Source of the DNA: Casuarina equisetifolia
Taxonomy: Eukaryota > Streptophyta > Magnoliopsida > Fagales > Casuarinaceae
Assembly (NCBI GenBank): GCA_028551475.1
Contig: CM052354.1
Location: 8,066,001 to 8,130,000 of the forward strand
Direction of reading: 5' to 3'
DNA length: 64,000 bases
The notes beneath the pieces were generated by a model. The model did not search any database, was not told the DNA's origin, and worked only from the letters and a program-made list of their open reading frames with translations. Position 1 is the first letter of the stretch. Each line of letters opens with the position of its first letter. A program made the position numbers and the translations under genes. Positions 45,601 to 57,779 of the stretch are shown here, in pieces.

Positions 45601-46805
45601 ACTACATGTGGGGAACAATTCCTGAATGGATAGGAAACGGGACAATTTTTATGTCCCTTTTTATGAGTAACAATTCTTTTCAAGGTCAGATTCCTTGTGG
45701 ACGAGATTATGCTCCTTCCATTGACCTTTCCCATAACTCACTCTCGGGATCATTATTGCCTTGCTTGAATCTGGACGATGTACGCTACCTGAAGTTGCAA
45801 GGAAATGAACTTACGGGATCAATACCAACCACGATTTTCGATCCAGCAAATCTTTTGACGTTGGACCTTGGAGATAATGTCTTTTCTGGCAACATTCCTC
45901 ATGAAATTGGTACATTTTCTAACCTAAGTGTACTTCTATTGAATGGCAACCACTTTAGCGGAATCATTCCAGATCAACTATGTTGGCTAAAAAAGATGAG
46001 AATAATGGACCTTTCTAAGAACTTACTTTCTGGGACAGTACCTCATTGCTTTTCCAACATATCATTTGGAGGGATAGTTGATGTTCGTTTCCTTGGTGAT
46101 GATAATATTGCCTTCCATGTTAATTTAGGTCTATTTCAGAGGCTTCTAGGAAGTTATAGTGAAAGAGTTGACATTGACATTATTTATAATGTTGAGTTTG
46201 TTACCAAGTATCAGGCTTACACTTATCATGGTGACGTCCTCAATCTGATGTCTGGATTGGATTTTTCATGCAACAAGCTAACAGGAGAGATCCCATTGGA
46301 GATAGGAGAGTTGTCAATTCATGCATTGAACTTGTCTCACAATCAATTAGTGGATTCCATTCCAGATTCATTCTCAAAATTAGCCCAATTAGAAAGCCTA
46401 GACCTCTCCCATAACAATTTGAGTGGAAAAATTCCTTCAACACTCATTGATTTAGATTTTTTAGAAGTGTTTACTGTGGCTTATAATAATTTATCAGGGA
46501 GGGTTCCAGATATGAAAAACCAATTTGCAACATTTGAGAAAAGTGTTTATGAAGGAAATCCATTTCTTTGTGGACAAATATTGGAAAAAAACTGCACCAC
46601 CACAATAAGTGAGCCACATCCATCATTGATAAAGTCTCCAAATGCTTATTATCATGAGTTCTTTGCATGCTTTACTACATCCTACATTATTTTCTTTTTT
46701 AGTATAGCAAGTCTTCTTTGTATTAATCCCCATTGGCAACAATGGTGTCTGAATTTGATTAAGGATTCTATGTGCTGGTGTTATTATTCCCTTAAAGGAC
46801 TTTGA
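42612..46805 (+). CDS. LRR receptor-like protein (RLP), 5'-incomplete
   Basis: Four exons join in consistent phase (each intron after the first base of a codon): 42612-42770, 44073-44147, 44274-44420 and 44662-46805. The exons encode leucine-rich repeats (LSKVNNLTTLNLRFNYLSNS, LANLSSLEVLILRDNKFNG, LTNLSKLKILDMSENEF). The last exon has about 23 more, interrupted by an island region (near VDIDIIYNVEFVTKYQAYTY). An acidic-free C-cap (YEGNPFLCGQILEKNC), a membrane segment (SYIIFFFSIASLLCI) and a short tail follow; there is no kinase. It resembles the plant RLP/Cuscuta-receptor type that senses ligands at the cell surface with partner kinases. The signal peptide and N-cap exon are not visible, and the first intron (about 1.3 kb) may hide a decayed LRR exon (43651-43823). 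It is either truncated or has a distant first exon. Confidence 0.75.
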
Positions 46806-47840
46806 AGGCATATATGTCAATAGATGTATCTAGTTTTTATGGATGTCTTGTGTAATGATGATCCCTACTTGCAAACATATATTATTATAGATGATGGATT
46901 ATTGTGCTCTAGCAAGATACTTTTCTTATGTATTTTAGTTCCTGTCATTTGTTATGGATATTCTTATATGTGTTTGAATGAATTTAGTTTCTCCATAAAT
47001 GCAAATACATTTCCTAAAGGAAATAATCTAGTTGCTTTAGATTTGTATTATAAATTTTAATTGTGTAAAAAGTACCAATCTATCTTGAACCCAAATTAAT
47101 ACTCTAGCTTGTGATGTGACCTTTTAAGATAACAATCAACTTCAATGCAAAGAAAAGCAACCAAAGTGTACTCTCATGATGTATCATTGCATCAAACTAA
47201 TACACATAACAACTCTTGCTTTTTAGGCCACTTTAAAAAGCTACAATTAATAATTTGAAATTAGTTTACCTTATACTAGATTGTAATGCAATGCTATGAT
47301 CAATATTAGTTATAACAATGTTTGATTAATTCATACAAAAATGTATCAAGGCCAGCCATAACGCAAAATAAATCTTTCTCATAGCAAATACTTATTCAAG
47401 CAATATACAGAGATTAATAAACTACATGGTATAAATTCAAGAAGCTTTGATCCGAATTTTGTTTATCTTATACTTGATATGCTACACGTCATACAAGGCC
47501 AATATAATCCCAAATTTTGTTGAACACAAAATAGTATGTTTAGCTCTAGATATGAAAGTTGCAAAGTGTGGGATACTCAACTCATATAAGCATTGAGGAG
47601 AAAATTACTCAAGTTTAATTGCAAGCAATCAAACACAGAATTAAACAACCAACATAAAACCAATTTAGAGGATTAGTTCAATTGACAAAGATTGTATGCA
47701 ATATTTTAAGTGATTTAAAAAAGAATTTCTAACCTAATTAGAAAACCTCTAAATAATTTAACATAAAATCCTAGGATTTTATAATCCTAACCTAATTTAA
47801 GCACTACGAGGACTCTAATTAGAAAAGGAATCAAATAAAA
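46806..47840. other. Receptor 3' flank, no gene
   Basis: AT-rich, with no gene recognised. The short frames at 46824-47060 look like 3' untranslated sequence of the receptor gene. Confidence 0.4.
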
Positions 47841-47844
47841 AAGA

Positions 47845-48000
47845 TCTAAGGGCGGTGATTCAAGAGAAGCAATGATTGAAAAGATGCTTGACACTTAGAT
47901 TATACTACATCAAGAAAATGTGCTTCCAAAGATTCCAAGTGGTGGGGACTTTTAAAAATATAGTCATTGAAGGTGATAAGAAATCTGTGTACTAATCATA
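47845..48000 (+). pseudogene. ALS remnant: last ~50 codons of a second acetolactate synthase copy
   Basis: Matches the end of the ALS copy at 57695-57848: GGGCGGTGATTCAA, then AAAAGATGCTTGACAC, CATCAAGAAAATGTGCTTCC, GATTCCAAGTGGTGGGGACT, and a terminal TAATCATAT. Small losses (for example after CTTGACAC) destroy the frame. No upstream ALS sequence is recognisable before 47845. The fragment shows that ALS was duplicated here before the right-hand copy was interrupted. Confidence 0.75.
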
Positions 48001-48285
48001 TTTAGTTTATACTATATAAGTATGTTTTATGTTAACTTAGACTTATGATTTCAAACAATGGGGGATCTGAAGATATATTTTGTATTAGCTTAGTAGAGAC
48101 ATTTAAAGATATAATGACTAAGAGTTATGCTATGTAAGTATGTTTTGTGTTAATTTAGTAGAGATATTTAAAGATATAGTTATTGAGAGTTAGACTATGT
48201 AAGTATGATTTGTGTTAGCTTAGGCCCACGATTCCAAGTGATTGGGGTATTTACAGATACGATCACTAAGAATCATGATGTCTTT
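47930..48285. repeat. Tandem repeats derived from an ALS tail (left locus)
   Basis: Several decaying units of about 65-110 bases. Each combines a coding-like part (GATTCCAAGTG..GGGG..TTAAAGATATAGT) with a 3'-flank part (TATGTAAGTATGTTTTGTGTTAGCTTAG). Units begin near 47933, 48045, 48105, 48165 and 48230. The first is the real end of the ALS remnant, and the others repeat it imperfectly. Confidence 0.65.
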
Positions 48286-48289
48286 TGCA

Positions 48290-51080
48290 CAAATTAATTG
48301 TAGCATTTACTTCTTAATAATTTACCTTTTTAGTTATTAGGTTATAAATATTTTATATGTTACATTTGTATCACCCTAAAAATATGATCATTCAATATGA
48401 GTCAATTGATCAATTTATAGTTTGTAAAACCTAGTATTTTCTATGTTCTTTCAATCTTAAGACAATATGTGATGAAAGTCCAAGAGGCCTTTAATCTTGT
48501 ATGGAATTGTGTACTAATATGAAGGTATCTGATTGTATATTAAAACCTAAATTATGATATTTTGAATCTCAAAATTATTTCTCATCAACACAATCTTAGT
48601 TATAATAGCAATAACAGAAGTCATCAACTTTTCCCTTGTACTTCAATAATGAACATTATTCTTGAAAAGGTAAATTAATTTTGATTTACAATTTCTAGTT
48701 TTTTTTAACATGCAAGCACTGGCCGAATTATTGCAACTTTTAGATGTTTGTGCTCAACAATAGGAAAGAGGCTCGCAATCAACGACATTTACTTCTCGGT
48801 TGATACGTGGGCTGTCACAAAGTTGGCCAATAAATAATGATTCAAACTTTCAATAAAAAGTCTATTACAAAATGAACAATAAAGCAGATCCACGTCAATT
48901 GCTTCATCTGCATCCTACCACATGCAACCCACGGGTGAGCACCCAGCCCCACGTTCCCACCACAAGAAATCCATGCAACCCACACATGTCCCGCACAAGG
49001 TTCATCTTCTTCAAACAGATCAAACGGCTCTGGCAATGTCTAAGTCATGCGAAACTATCACTGACGGTGGATGCCAACTCTTTCTCATAAACTTGATCGC
49101 ACGATCCAAGCTTCATCCCGCGCAAACCAAGGAACGGATCCAACAGGTATTTATGAAACGACAGAAGAAAAGTAATAGAAGGAGATCAGATGGAGATAAA
49201 TAGTAAAATGGCAGGCATCATGCTTTTTCGGAAAGTGGCAGAAACAAGAAACCTATTGTCCACGATGACCAGGCTTTAGAACTACGCAATGGACAGCACT
49301 CAACCAAGTAGGATGTGATATAAATGGAAAACAATTATTAAATATAAGGAAAACAACAAATGTATCATATACTTTAATAAAATAAGTTGTTCAATGTGGC
49401 CATCCTTATCATGTCACAATGTAGCTAAATGGACAAAAAAAATCAACAAGCAAGAAAAGTTATAGCAATAATATTATGAAACTTATACATTATAATAAAC
49501 TTACATATAGAATGAATGAACAAAATCGAAGGCTGATTTGAGACTATTTTAGTGGAACCTTAGAATGGACTATTTGTCCGTTGGATTCCGGGGGGTCATA
49601 TCTCCAATTTAATGGACTATTTGTCCGTTGTCAGTTTCTTTTAGGAGCTTTTATTCATGTCACATTTTGGATTACGTAATCTGATATACTCAGCAAAATC
49701 TCTTAGGGTCGCCATGGCATCAACTTCGTATCATAAAAGTTAATTTCTTTACATGGTGAACAGCCATACTTTATTGAGGTCAATGAAGTAAGTAATAGTT
49801 AATTATGATCATTAATTGCTTAACTCCACATTCACCTTTCGTCTTTACAAAGCTGTTTGATTTACCACTTTTCATTAATAATATACCAACTATAAAGACA
49901 ACTGTGAAAGGCTCTTTAGCATTCTTCCAATCCGAATATAATACAAGTTCAGCAAATTGCTTCTTGATTGTTGTCAATCAATGTAACTACTGATAATGCA
50001 TCATCCATGGCGGAGGAATTTTTTAGTACCTAAGGTGATATATGATAAGTTCATATAATTTAGATTTAGAATCTTAAGACTGATTTTGACAATTTAATTC
50101 TATGGAGTAGAGATTTTGATCATAAAGTTTTCATTCCAATGTTTCTTCTTTATTTTTCTGTTATAGTGAAACTTTAGAAATTCATGCTAAATAATTTAAA
50201 ATTATTTAGGATTATAATTCTAATATGTAAAATATCTAGTTGCAAAATCGCAAATCTACAAAGTGGGGAAAAAAAACTTTCTCAAGGTTATAAATAAAGT
50301 ACTCTGAACTTTGAAACTTGGGTTTTAAGTTGTAGTGTTCATAAGTTTTGAAAATAAAAAATAAAAAAGCTTTTCATGTTGATTTAAACCAAAAAATTTT
50401 TTACATGATATTTTCTAATAATACTTAAGATTATAAAATTAATTATAGACCAAAATATCTAAATAATAAAATTGATACTTGCAAGAAAGTAAATGGTGAA
50501 GAAAAAAACAAGGAAGTTTGGATACCTTCGTTATCTCAGTTTGTTCCTTGTACATAAATATAGTCATTATGAAGGCCAAAATTCTCAAGAATGGTACGGA
50601 AAAGCTCTAAAAGGCGACACAGGGTTTGAAATTTCAACGTTGGATTCTTACGGGTCTTGTCTACAATTTAATGGACTATTTGTCCATTGTCAGTTTTAGG
50701 AGCTTTCTCCCATGTCACGTGCTGAGGTAATTGTGCTGTACTCAAACAATCCGGAAGTAAAATCTCCGCATTAATTAAGCTCCGCTAACAAAATAAAAGT
50801 AGGACCCCTGTTTCGCACATGGGCAGGTGATCTCCTTGCATATGTGCCAACAGCCCAACTTTCCAAATAATTAATATACATCACTTAACATCCGAAGCAC
50901 GAAGATAAGCAAAGCAGGGAAGCTTAAGTGATGTTGCTTTTTGTTAATCAATATGAAACCTACTAAACATGTTGCCTTTACGGAGGTTAGGATTCTAAAA
51001 TATTCCTTATATATTTTATATGTTATTTATTGTAATTATTTGGTTTCTTTATTTAGATTAGGGTTTAAGTAATCTCCTAT
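48290..51080. other. ALS upstream region with two copies of a dispersed phrase block
   Basis: No gene recognised. Two copies of a block containing AATTTAATGGACTATTTGTCC and a following TTTAGGAGCTTT..CATGTCAC lie at about 49545-49780 and 50625-50725. A third lies at about 58590-58750, beyond ALS. They probably mark old duplications of the ALS surroundings. The TATATATATG near 51088 could be the ALS TATA element. Confidence 0.45.
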
Positions 51081-51875
51081 TGCATGTATATATATGTGAG
51101 GACACGTCTTTGAGATTCAAGAACCATTTTCCGCGTCAACCCGTTCTCCTAAGCAGTAGTACAGCTTTTCTCAGTTTCTCGACAATGGCAGCCACCGTAA
51201 TACCAACAACGGCCTTCCCTAAGGTCTCTTATCCTCTCTCTGCGAAATCTCGGTTTTCCGGTGCAGCCGTTCCGTTCTCTTATGTTCCCAAAAGCCGCTC
51301 CTCTGCTCGTCGCTCCAACCTCCGCATCTGCAGTTCTGGCCGCCGCATTCCGGAGGATTTCGTTTCCCGATTTGCCGCTGACCAGCCAAGGAAGGGCGCG
51401 GACGTCCTTGTGGAGGCGCTAGAGCGCCAGGGGGTGTCCAACGTTTTCGCTTACCCGGGCGGCGCTTCACTGGAGATCCACCAGGCCCTCACGCGCTCCT
51501 CCATCATCCGCACTCTCCTCCCCCGCCACGAACAAGGCGGGGTCTTTGCCGCGGAGGGTTACGCCCGGGCATCTGGGTTTCCCGGCGTCTGCATTGCGAC
51601 TTCCGGCCCCGGAGCTACCAATCTTCTCACTGGCCTCGCTGACGCAATGCGGGATAGTACCCCACTTGTCGCCATCACCGGCCAGGTGCCTCGCCACATG
51701 ATCGGCACTGACGCGTTCCAGGAAATCCCGATTGTTGGGGTAAGCAGCTCCATCACCAAGCACAATTTTCTGGTTCTTAATGTGGAGGAGATTCCAAGAG
51801 TTGTGAAGGAAGCTTTTTACTTAGCCCAATCTGGCCGACCAGGCCCTGTTTTGATTGATATCCCGAAGAATATAC

Positions 51876-52545
51876 TGTTGGAATATTTTAAATAATTCTT
51901 ATTGATGTGGGCTTATATCAATGTGATTGTTTATCTTCAATTGTTTTATTAATTTTGTGTGGTCTATTTGTATGAGACATATTGGATCCATTATTGTTGA
52001 ATATGAGACTTGCTAGTGTGGGCTAGTGCTTGCTATATAGAACAGTGATGAGTTGGACTATATTGGCAGCACACTTTGTATATGGCTAAGATCCCTCCTT
52101 TGCCTCTCACTATGTGCACTATGAGTCTACATGTTGAGAAGATCATGTTGGTGGATTAAGAGGTGTTATATATATATGACATTATTATTATATCATGAAT
52201 GATAACACATCTTTATAAATATCATGCACAGTACTATGAATAGTGACTGGTGCATAGTAACTCAATTTTAATATAATGAACACACGGTTGGACGAAAAAA
52301 AATGTGAGAACTTTTCTGTTGGTTACGAACACCTACCACGATCTTTGTAGACAGAGCTCCTCATCAGCCAGTGAAATTGAGAGAACAAGGGAGTAAATCC
52401 GGCCATTATCTTTGATAAAATGAATTATCCAGTGGCTAGAACGAATCCCAGAACAGGTATGTTCATTTTCCCTCTTAAACGTTGTGTTCTAAGATGAGAA
52501 GCAAAATCTTGATTTTGAGCTCGTTTGAGCTCGATTTTTCCAACA
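51876..52545 (+). repeat. 5' LTR of the gag-only element
   Basis: 670 bp with TGTTGG...CCAACA ends, immediately followed by the primer-binding site. Confidence 0.95.
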
Positions 52546-52547
52546 TT

Positions 52548-52559
52548 TGGTATCAGAGC
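52548..52559 (+). other. Primer-binding site of the gag-only element
   Basis: TGGTATCAGAGC, complementary to the 3' end of plant initiator Met-tRNA, the usual primer of Ty1/copia elements. Confidence 0.9.
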
Positions 52560-52920
52560 TTGCGTTTAGCTTCCATCTAGAGCATAAAGTTGTTAAAATC
52601 AAGCAGAAAAACGGGATTTTGAAAGAAAATTGTGGTTTTGTAATTTCGGGTTCGTGGGTATCCAAGTACCTATTTTGGCCGAAACCCGCATCTAGAGGTT
52701 ACTAATCAGTAAATCGACCCTACCTATGGCTAGATCGGCGCCGGATCTATCTTTTGCCGCCGTTGGAATTCTGATCGGAGACGGGTTGACCCGACCCATA
52801 TTGGTCTCAAACGAATATTGCCGCCGATGACCGCTCAAACGGAGTGGGTGTTTTTGCGTCTGGGCCAGCGGGTGTTCGTCTTTGAACGGCGCACCTGCAG
52901 GGACTGAAATCGTCCCGAGA

Positions 52921-52975
52921 ATCGGCCATTTCGGCCGTGAACCGGCCATATCGGCCTGAACCGGCCGAAATTTCG
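52921..52975. other. GC-rich CGGCC repeat/inverted-repeat cluster in the element leader
   Basis: Several alternating CGGCC and GGCCG words (TCGGCCATTTCGGCCG, ACCGGCCATATCGGCC, ACCGGCCGAAATTTCG) can fold on one another. It stands out in an AT-rich element and lies in the untranslated leader, where packaging or dimer signals are expected in this class. That role is inference only. Confidence 0.4.
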
Positions 52976-53855
52976 CCCGCCAGAATCGGTCTGTACCGGT
53001 TTTCTCGGCGTAATTTTCCGGCGACACTGTGGAGGCGCGTGAGGGCGCGTGGGTGCTTATTTAGGTTCCAAATTTTGTCGAAAATTTTGAAATTTATTAT
53101 CTGACTTATGGTATCGTTGTTAAAATTTTAAATTGGTCAGAAATTCCAAATTTGTCACTTTATTAGTAAGTAATGTTATATACATATTGAATATTATGTG
53201 TTAAAGCTTGATAATGAATGTATATGGCCATAAAGTTTTATATATTTAAATGTTGAGGCCATGTATGTATGTGAATATAATTATTGTTGTATTGTGAGGT
53301 TTATTTTGATTGGTCACTAATTGTTTATGTATTTGATTATTTTGTTGATTAGTCATTAATACGCATTTTGGCATGCTTCTATAAAGTTACTGTAATTATT
53401 GATATGAGCATGTGCGTATTGTGATGCTTATTGAGTGTTGTTGAAGGTGCAATTTAAGGACATTTAGTTTGCCCCAAGTCCATGAAGCTAAATTGCACTA
53501 TATGTGATGTACTGTGAGTTGTCCCTTGGTGAGAGAGGGTTTTATGATTTAGTTGAGGTGTGACCACCGAAGTGGCGCATTCTTGGCTGAATTGTGGAAT
53601 TTCTGTCTTGCATATGGAAAGGGAATGCCTCTGGTTTTAGTATATAGTTATCTACCCAAAGGAGGTGATTGTATGCTAATAATTAGAGTGAACATGGCAT
53701 TAATTTGTAGGCGTGAGTTTAGACTAGTCAAAGTGGTTTATTAAGCCCAAAGGCGGTAGACTACAATGATTGGAATTTTCTCATTGCTGATGCTATGTTG
53801 TAGGGTTTTGCACACTTGTTGTGTATTCTACCCAAAGGTATTTGCATGATGATGT

Positions 53856-54866
53856 GTGTGGGCTCTATCTTTGGAGTACTCACATGAATCTAATATTTGT
53901 ATATTTTGTTCTACAGTTACTATTAATCTCAACAATGTCTCTGTCGCCATTGAAGTCTTGAATGGTTCAAACTTTAAGAAATGGAAAGATGATATAGTGT
54001 TTGCTATGAATGTACTTGATATGAGTAAAGCTCTCACTGAAGAACAACCTGCTGTTATAACCACTGAAAGTACTGAGGAACAAAGAAAAAATTATGAAGA
54101 ATGGAGGAAATCAGATAAATTGTGCATGTTGACTATGGGTAGATCTATAGAAGAACCTTTGAAAGGTGGTTTGCCCACAACAGGTACTGCAAAAGCTTTT
54201 CTGAATGTAGTAACCAAAAGGTATAGCAACTCCACCAATGCTGAAGCCTCAATGCTTGTGAAAGAGTTGTTTTCCATGAAATATGATTTTACTACTGGTG
54301 ATGTTAGGAGCTATATCATAGGAATGATCCATTATCAGGCTAGATTGAATGCACTTGATTTTCCCTTATCAGATAAGATTTTGGTGCAATATGTTTTGAA
54401 TTCTCTTCCGCCTGAATTTAGTATGATAAAGACAGCCTTTATTTCTCAAAATGAGGTCTGGGATATGAATGATCTGTTAACAAAGGTTGTTAGTGAAGAA
54501 TCTAAGATAAAAGGTGAGAAGGATTATAGTTATGTGTATCATAATCAAGGTCCGCAGGTATTTTACACTCAAGGCTCAAATGCAGTTAGTCAACCACTTC
54601 TTATTCAGGACTCTCCTTCCAATAGTGGTCGAACGTTTAGATCTACTTCCCAAAGGTTTTCTCAAAATACTCAGCGTGCTCCTCGCAGGATTGGTCCCAC
54701 TGCTGATAATTCAGGGTTCAAGAAAATTGTGGTGAACAAAGCTAATGTCCAGTGTTTTCATTGCAAAGAGAAGGGACATATGAGGAAAAATTGTGAGGCT
54801 TTTCAGACCTGGTTAGCAAAGCAAAAGGGTAAAGCAGTTGTCAAACAGGAAGAGACAAACAAATAG
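53856..54866 (+). CDS. Gag protein of the gag-only element
   Basis: 336-codon frame resembling copia Gag: an N-terminal region with EVLNGSNFKKWKDD, the UBN2-like middle (AEASMLVKELFSMKYDF, LNSLPPEFSMIKTAF), and a C-terminal zinc knuckle CFHCKEKGHMRKNC. Gag forms the virus-like particle of the element. The true start could be internal to this frame. About 1.1 kb of apparently non-coding DNA follows, before the 3' LTR. This entry is part of the fossil element above. Confidence 0.85.
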   Translation: MWALSLEYSHESNICIFCSTVTINLNNVSVAIEVLNGSNFKKWKDDIVFAMNVLDMSKALTEEQPAVITTESTEEQRKNYEEWRKSDKLCMLTMGRSIEEPLKGGLPTTGTAKAFLNVVTKRYSNSTNAEASMLVKELFSMKYDFTTGDVRSYIIGMIHYQARLNALDFPLSDKILVQYVLNSLPPEFSMIKTAFISQNEVWDMNDLLTKVVSEESKIKGEKDYSYVYHNQGPQVFYTQGSNAVSQPLLIQDSPSNSGRTFRSTSQRFSQNTQRAPRRIGPTADNSGFKKIVVNKANVQCFHCKEKGHMRKNCEAFQTWLAKQKGKAVVKQEETNK

Positions 54867-55936
54867 TAAGAAGAATTTTCTAGTTGGAGATCATGGGAAA
54901 GTTGTAAATATATATATGCTTTTGGAAACTGCTATCTAGTTTTAAGTGGGCTTGTATAATAGTTCCCATATATTGTGGTTTTGGCAGTATTTAGTTTTAG
55001 TTTCTGCTTGTGGTTTGAACGTGTGTGGTTGTGTTTTGAAGACAACTTTAGTATTTGTATTATGTTTGAAATGGTTGTTACTTTATGTGTTTCGAGGAAA
55101 ACAATGTGGAATGTTGTGAATACTTAAGATCAGTGGGAGCATGTTTCTTTTAGCAACCTATACTTTTATGATAAATCTACTAAGTTATGTCGAGGTAACA
55201 ATGCTGTTATGTTATCTATTATTGGCGAGATTACTGTAGAACATATTGTTACAGATGTATTACTTGTGTGTGATCCCACTAAAGGACTTGGTCCTTGTTA
55301 TTGTGTATAGACATGTCGCTTATGTGAAATTATGAGCATCATAAGATGCTGTTGGTTAGTGGGAGTTCTTTATGTTTTTGCTGTGATTTATTGTTGCATC
55401 TGTGTTGTTTACCATGAGGTAAACGTGATTGTGAGATATATATGTTGATAACCTGAAAAGCACATCGGTGCTTTATATGTGACAGGTTGAAACGTGCATG
55501 CACATCTCTTTGCGTATATATATATCTCAGTATATCTTTGTTGAGTATGGCGGGGGCACCTTGTTGAACTTAAAGGCCATACTGGATTGGAATGTCTTGT
55601 AATATGTTGTTATTGTTGAGCTCAAATTTTGTGGACAAGACATTTGATGAAATGGATCGACAACAAGGGTGATACATGTTATTTGTAGTATCATCAGATT
55701 GACACACTACCATATTAATCCATGTTAGTAGAGTGGAGGGCTTTTGTAATCATGGATATCGCTGTGTTATTTATAGGATGCAGCTAATGCCATGGTTCGG
55801 AGTTTGAAGCTTTATGGGCCTGGGTTGTTTTGTTTGTAAGGATCGTCTCAGGACCGAAATATTGTTTGTACACTTCAATGTTTTCCAAAATGTTTTATTA
55901 TATGCAACTCACATTACTATAGCCCAAGTGGGAGAT

Positions 55937-56605
55937 TGTTGGAATATTTTAAATAATTCTTATTGATGTGGGCTTATATCAATGTGATTGTTTATCTTCA
56001 ATTGTTTTATTAATTTTGTGTGGTCTATTTGTATGAGACATATTGGATCCATTATTGTTGAATATGAGACTTGCTAGTGTGGGCTAGTGCTTGCTATATA
56101 GAACAGTGATGAGTTGGACTATATTGGCAGCACACTTTGTATATGGCTAAGATCCCTCCTTTGCCTCTCACTATGTGCACTATGAGTCTACATGTTGAGA
56201 AGATCATGTTGGTGGATTAAGAGGTGTTATATATATATGACATTATTATTATATCATGAATGATAACACATCTTTATAAATATCGTGCACAGTACTATGA
56301 ATAGTGACTGGTGCATAGTAACTCAATTTTAATATAATGAACACACGGTTGGACGAAAAAAATGTGAGAACTTTTCTGTTGGTTACGAACACCTACCACG
56401 ATCTTTGTAGACAGAGCTCCTCATCAGCCAGTGAAATTGAGAGAACAAGGGAGTAAATCCGGCCATTATCTTTGATAAAATGAATTATCCAGTGGCTAGA
56501 ACGAATCCCAGAACAGGTATGTTCATTTTCCCTCTTAAACGTTGTGTTCTAAGATGAGAAGCAAAATCTTGATTTTGAGCTCGTTTGAGCTCGATTTTTC
56601 CAACA
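55937..56605 (+). repeat. 3' LTR of the gag-only element
   Basis: 669 bp, nearly identical to 51876-52545. The target duplication TATAC and the second part of ALS follow. Confidence 0.95.
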
Positions 56606-57779
56606 TATACAACAGCAACTAGTAGTTCCCGATTGGAGCCAGACCATGAAATTACATGCTTATAGTAATCGGTTGCCTAAAGCGCCGAGAGATGCTCATT
56701 TGGAGCAGATAATTAGATTGGTGTCCGAGTCCTCGAAACCCGTGTTATATGTTGGGGGTGGATGTTTGAATTCGAGTGAGGAGTTAAGGCAGTTTGTGGC
56801 ACTCACTGGAATCCCCGTAGCGAGTACTCTAATGGGTCTCCGGGTGTTTCCCATGTCAGATGATTTGTCACTTCACATGCTTGGGATGTATGGCACTTAT
56901 TATGCCAATTATGCTGTGGATAAAAGTGATTTGTTACTTGCCTTTGGGGTTATGTTTGATGAACATGTGACGGGGAAGGTCGAGGCGTTTGCGAGTCAAG
57001 CTAAGATCGTTCATGTTGATATTGATCTGTCAGAAATTGGCAAGAATAAGCAGCCCCATATGTTCATATGTACAGATGTAAGGTTGGTGTTACAAGGGAT
57101 GAATAGGTTGTTGGAGGAGAAAGGAAATAAGCTAAAGCTCGATTTTTCAACCTGGAATGAAGAGTTGAAAGAGCAGAAATTGAATTATCCGTTGGCTTAT
57201 AAGACTTTTGATGATACTATTCCTCCTCAAGAGGCTATTGAGGTTCTTGATGAATTGAGCAACGGGAATGCCATAGTAAGCACAGGTGTTGGGCAACATC
57301 AAATGTGGGCTGCTCAATTTTACAAGTAGAAGAAGCCCCGACAATTGTTGACATCAGGAGGCTTAGGGTCGATGGGTTTTGGATTGCCCGCTGCTATGGG
57401 AGCTGTTGTTGCAAATCCGGATGCTGTTGTTGTGGCTATTGATGGTGATGGGAGTTTTATGAAAAATATTAAAGAGTTAGCCACTATTCGTGCGGAGAAT
57501 CTTCCTATTAAGATCATGATCTTAAATAATCAACATTTGGGTATGGTGGTGCAATGGGAAGACCGGTTCTATGAGGCCAATAGGGCTCACACTTTCCTCG
57601 GTGACCCCTCTAGAAAGTCTCATATTTATCCAAATATGTTGCAGTTTGCTGAAGCATGTAGCATACCTGCAGCTCGTGTTGTGAAGAGGGAAGATCTTAG
57701 GGCAGCGATTCAAAAGATGCTTGACACTCCGGGACCATACTTATTAGATGTGATTGTATCACATCAAGAACATGTGCTT

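Larger units (their letters stand above)
51876..56605 (+). mobile_element. Gag-only LTR retrotransposon (TR-GAG-like, copia type), very young
   Basis: A 4730-bp element in the same direction as ALS. It has LTRs of 670 and 669 bp, a target duplication TATAC (51871-51875 and 56606-56610), a primer-binding site TGGTATCAGAGC (52548-52559, initiator Met-tRNA type) and a purine tract AAGTGGGAGA (55926-55935). The interior is 3.4 kb and holds one gag frame; I see no protease, integrase or reverse transcriptase. This matches the layout of non-autonomous TR-GAG elements, which depend on an autonomous partner. The LTRs differ by one substitution and one single-base length change. With assumed rates of 0.65-1.3 x 10^-8 per site per year, this suggests about 60-120 thousand years or less. 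It looks whole for its type. Confidence 0.9.

Noticed and set aside
48842-49203. Frames with repeated CATGCAACCCAC words
   Set aside because: Short imperfect repetition without a recognisable protein or known element.
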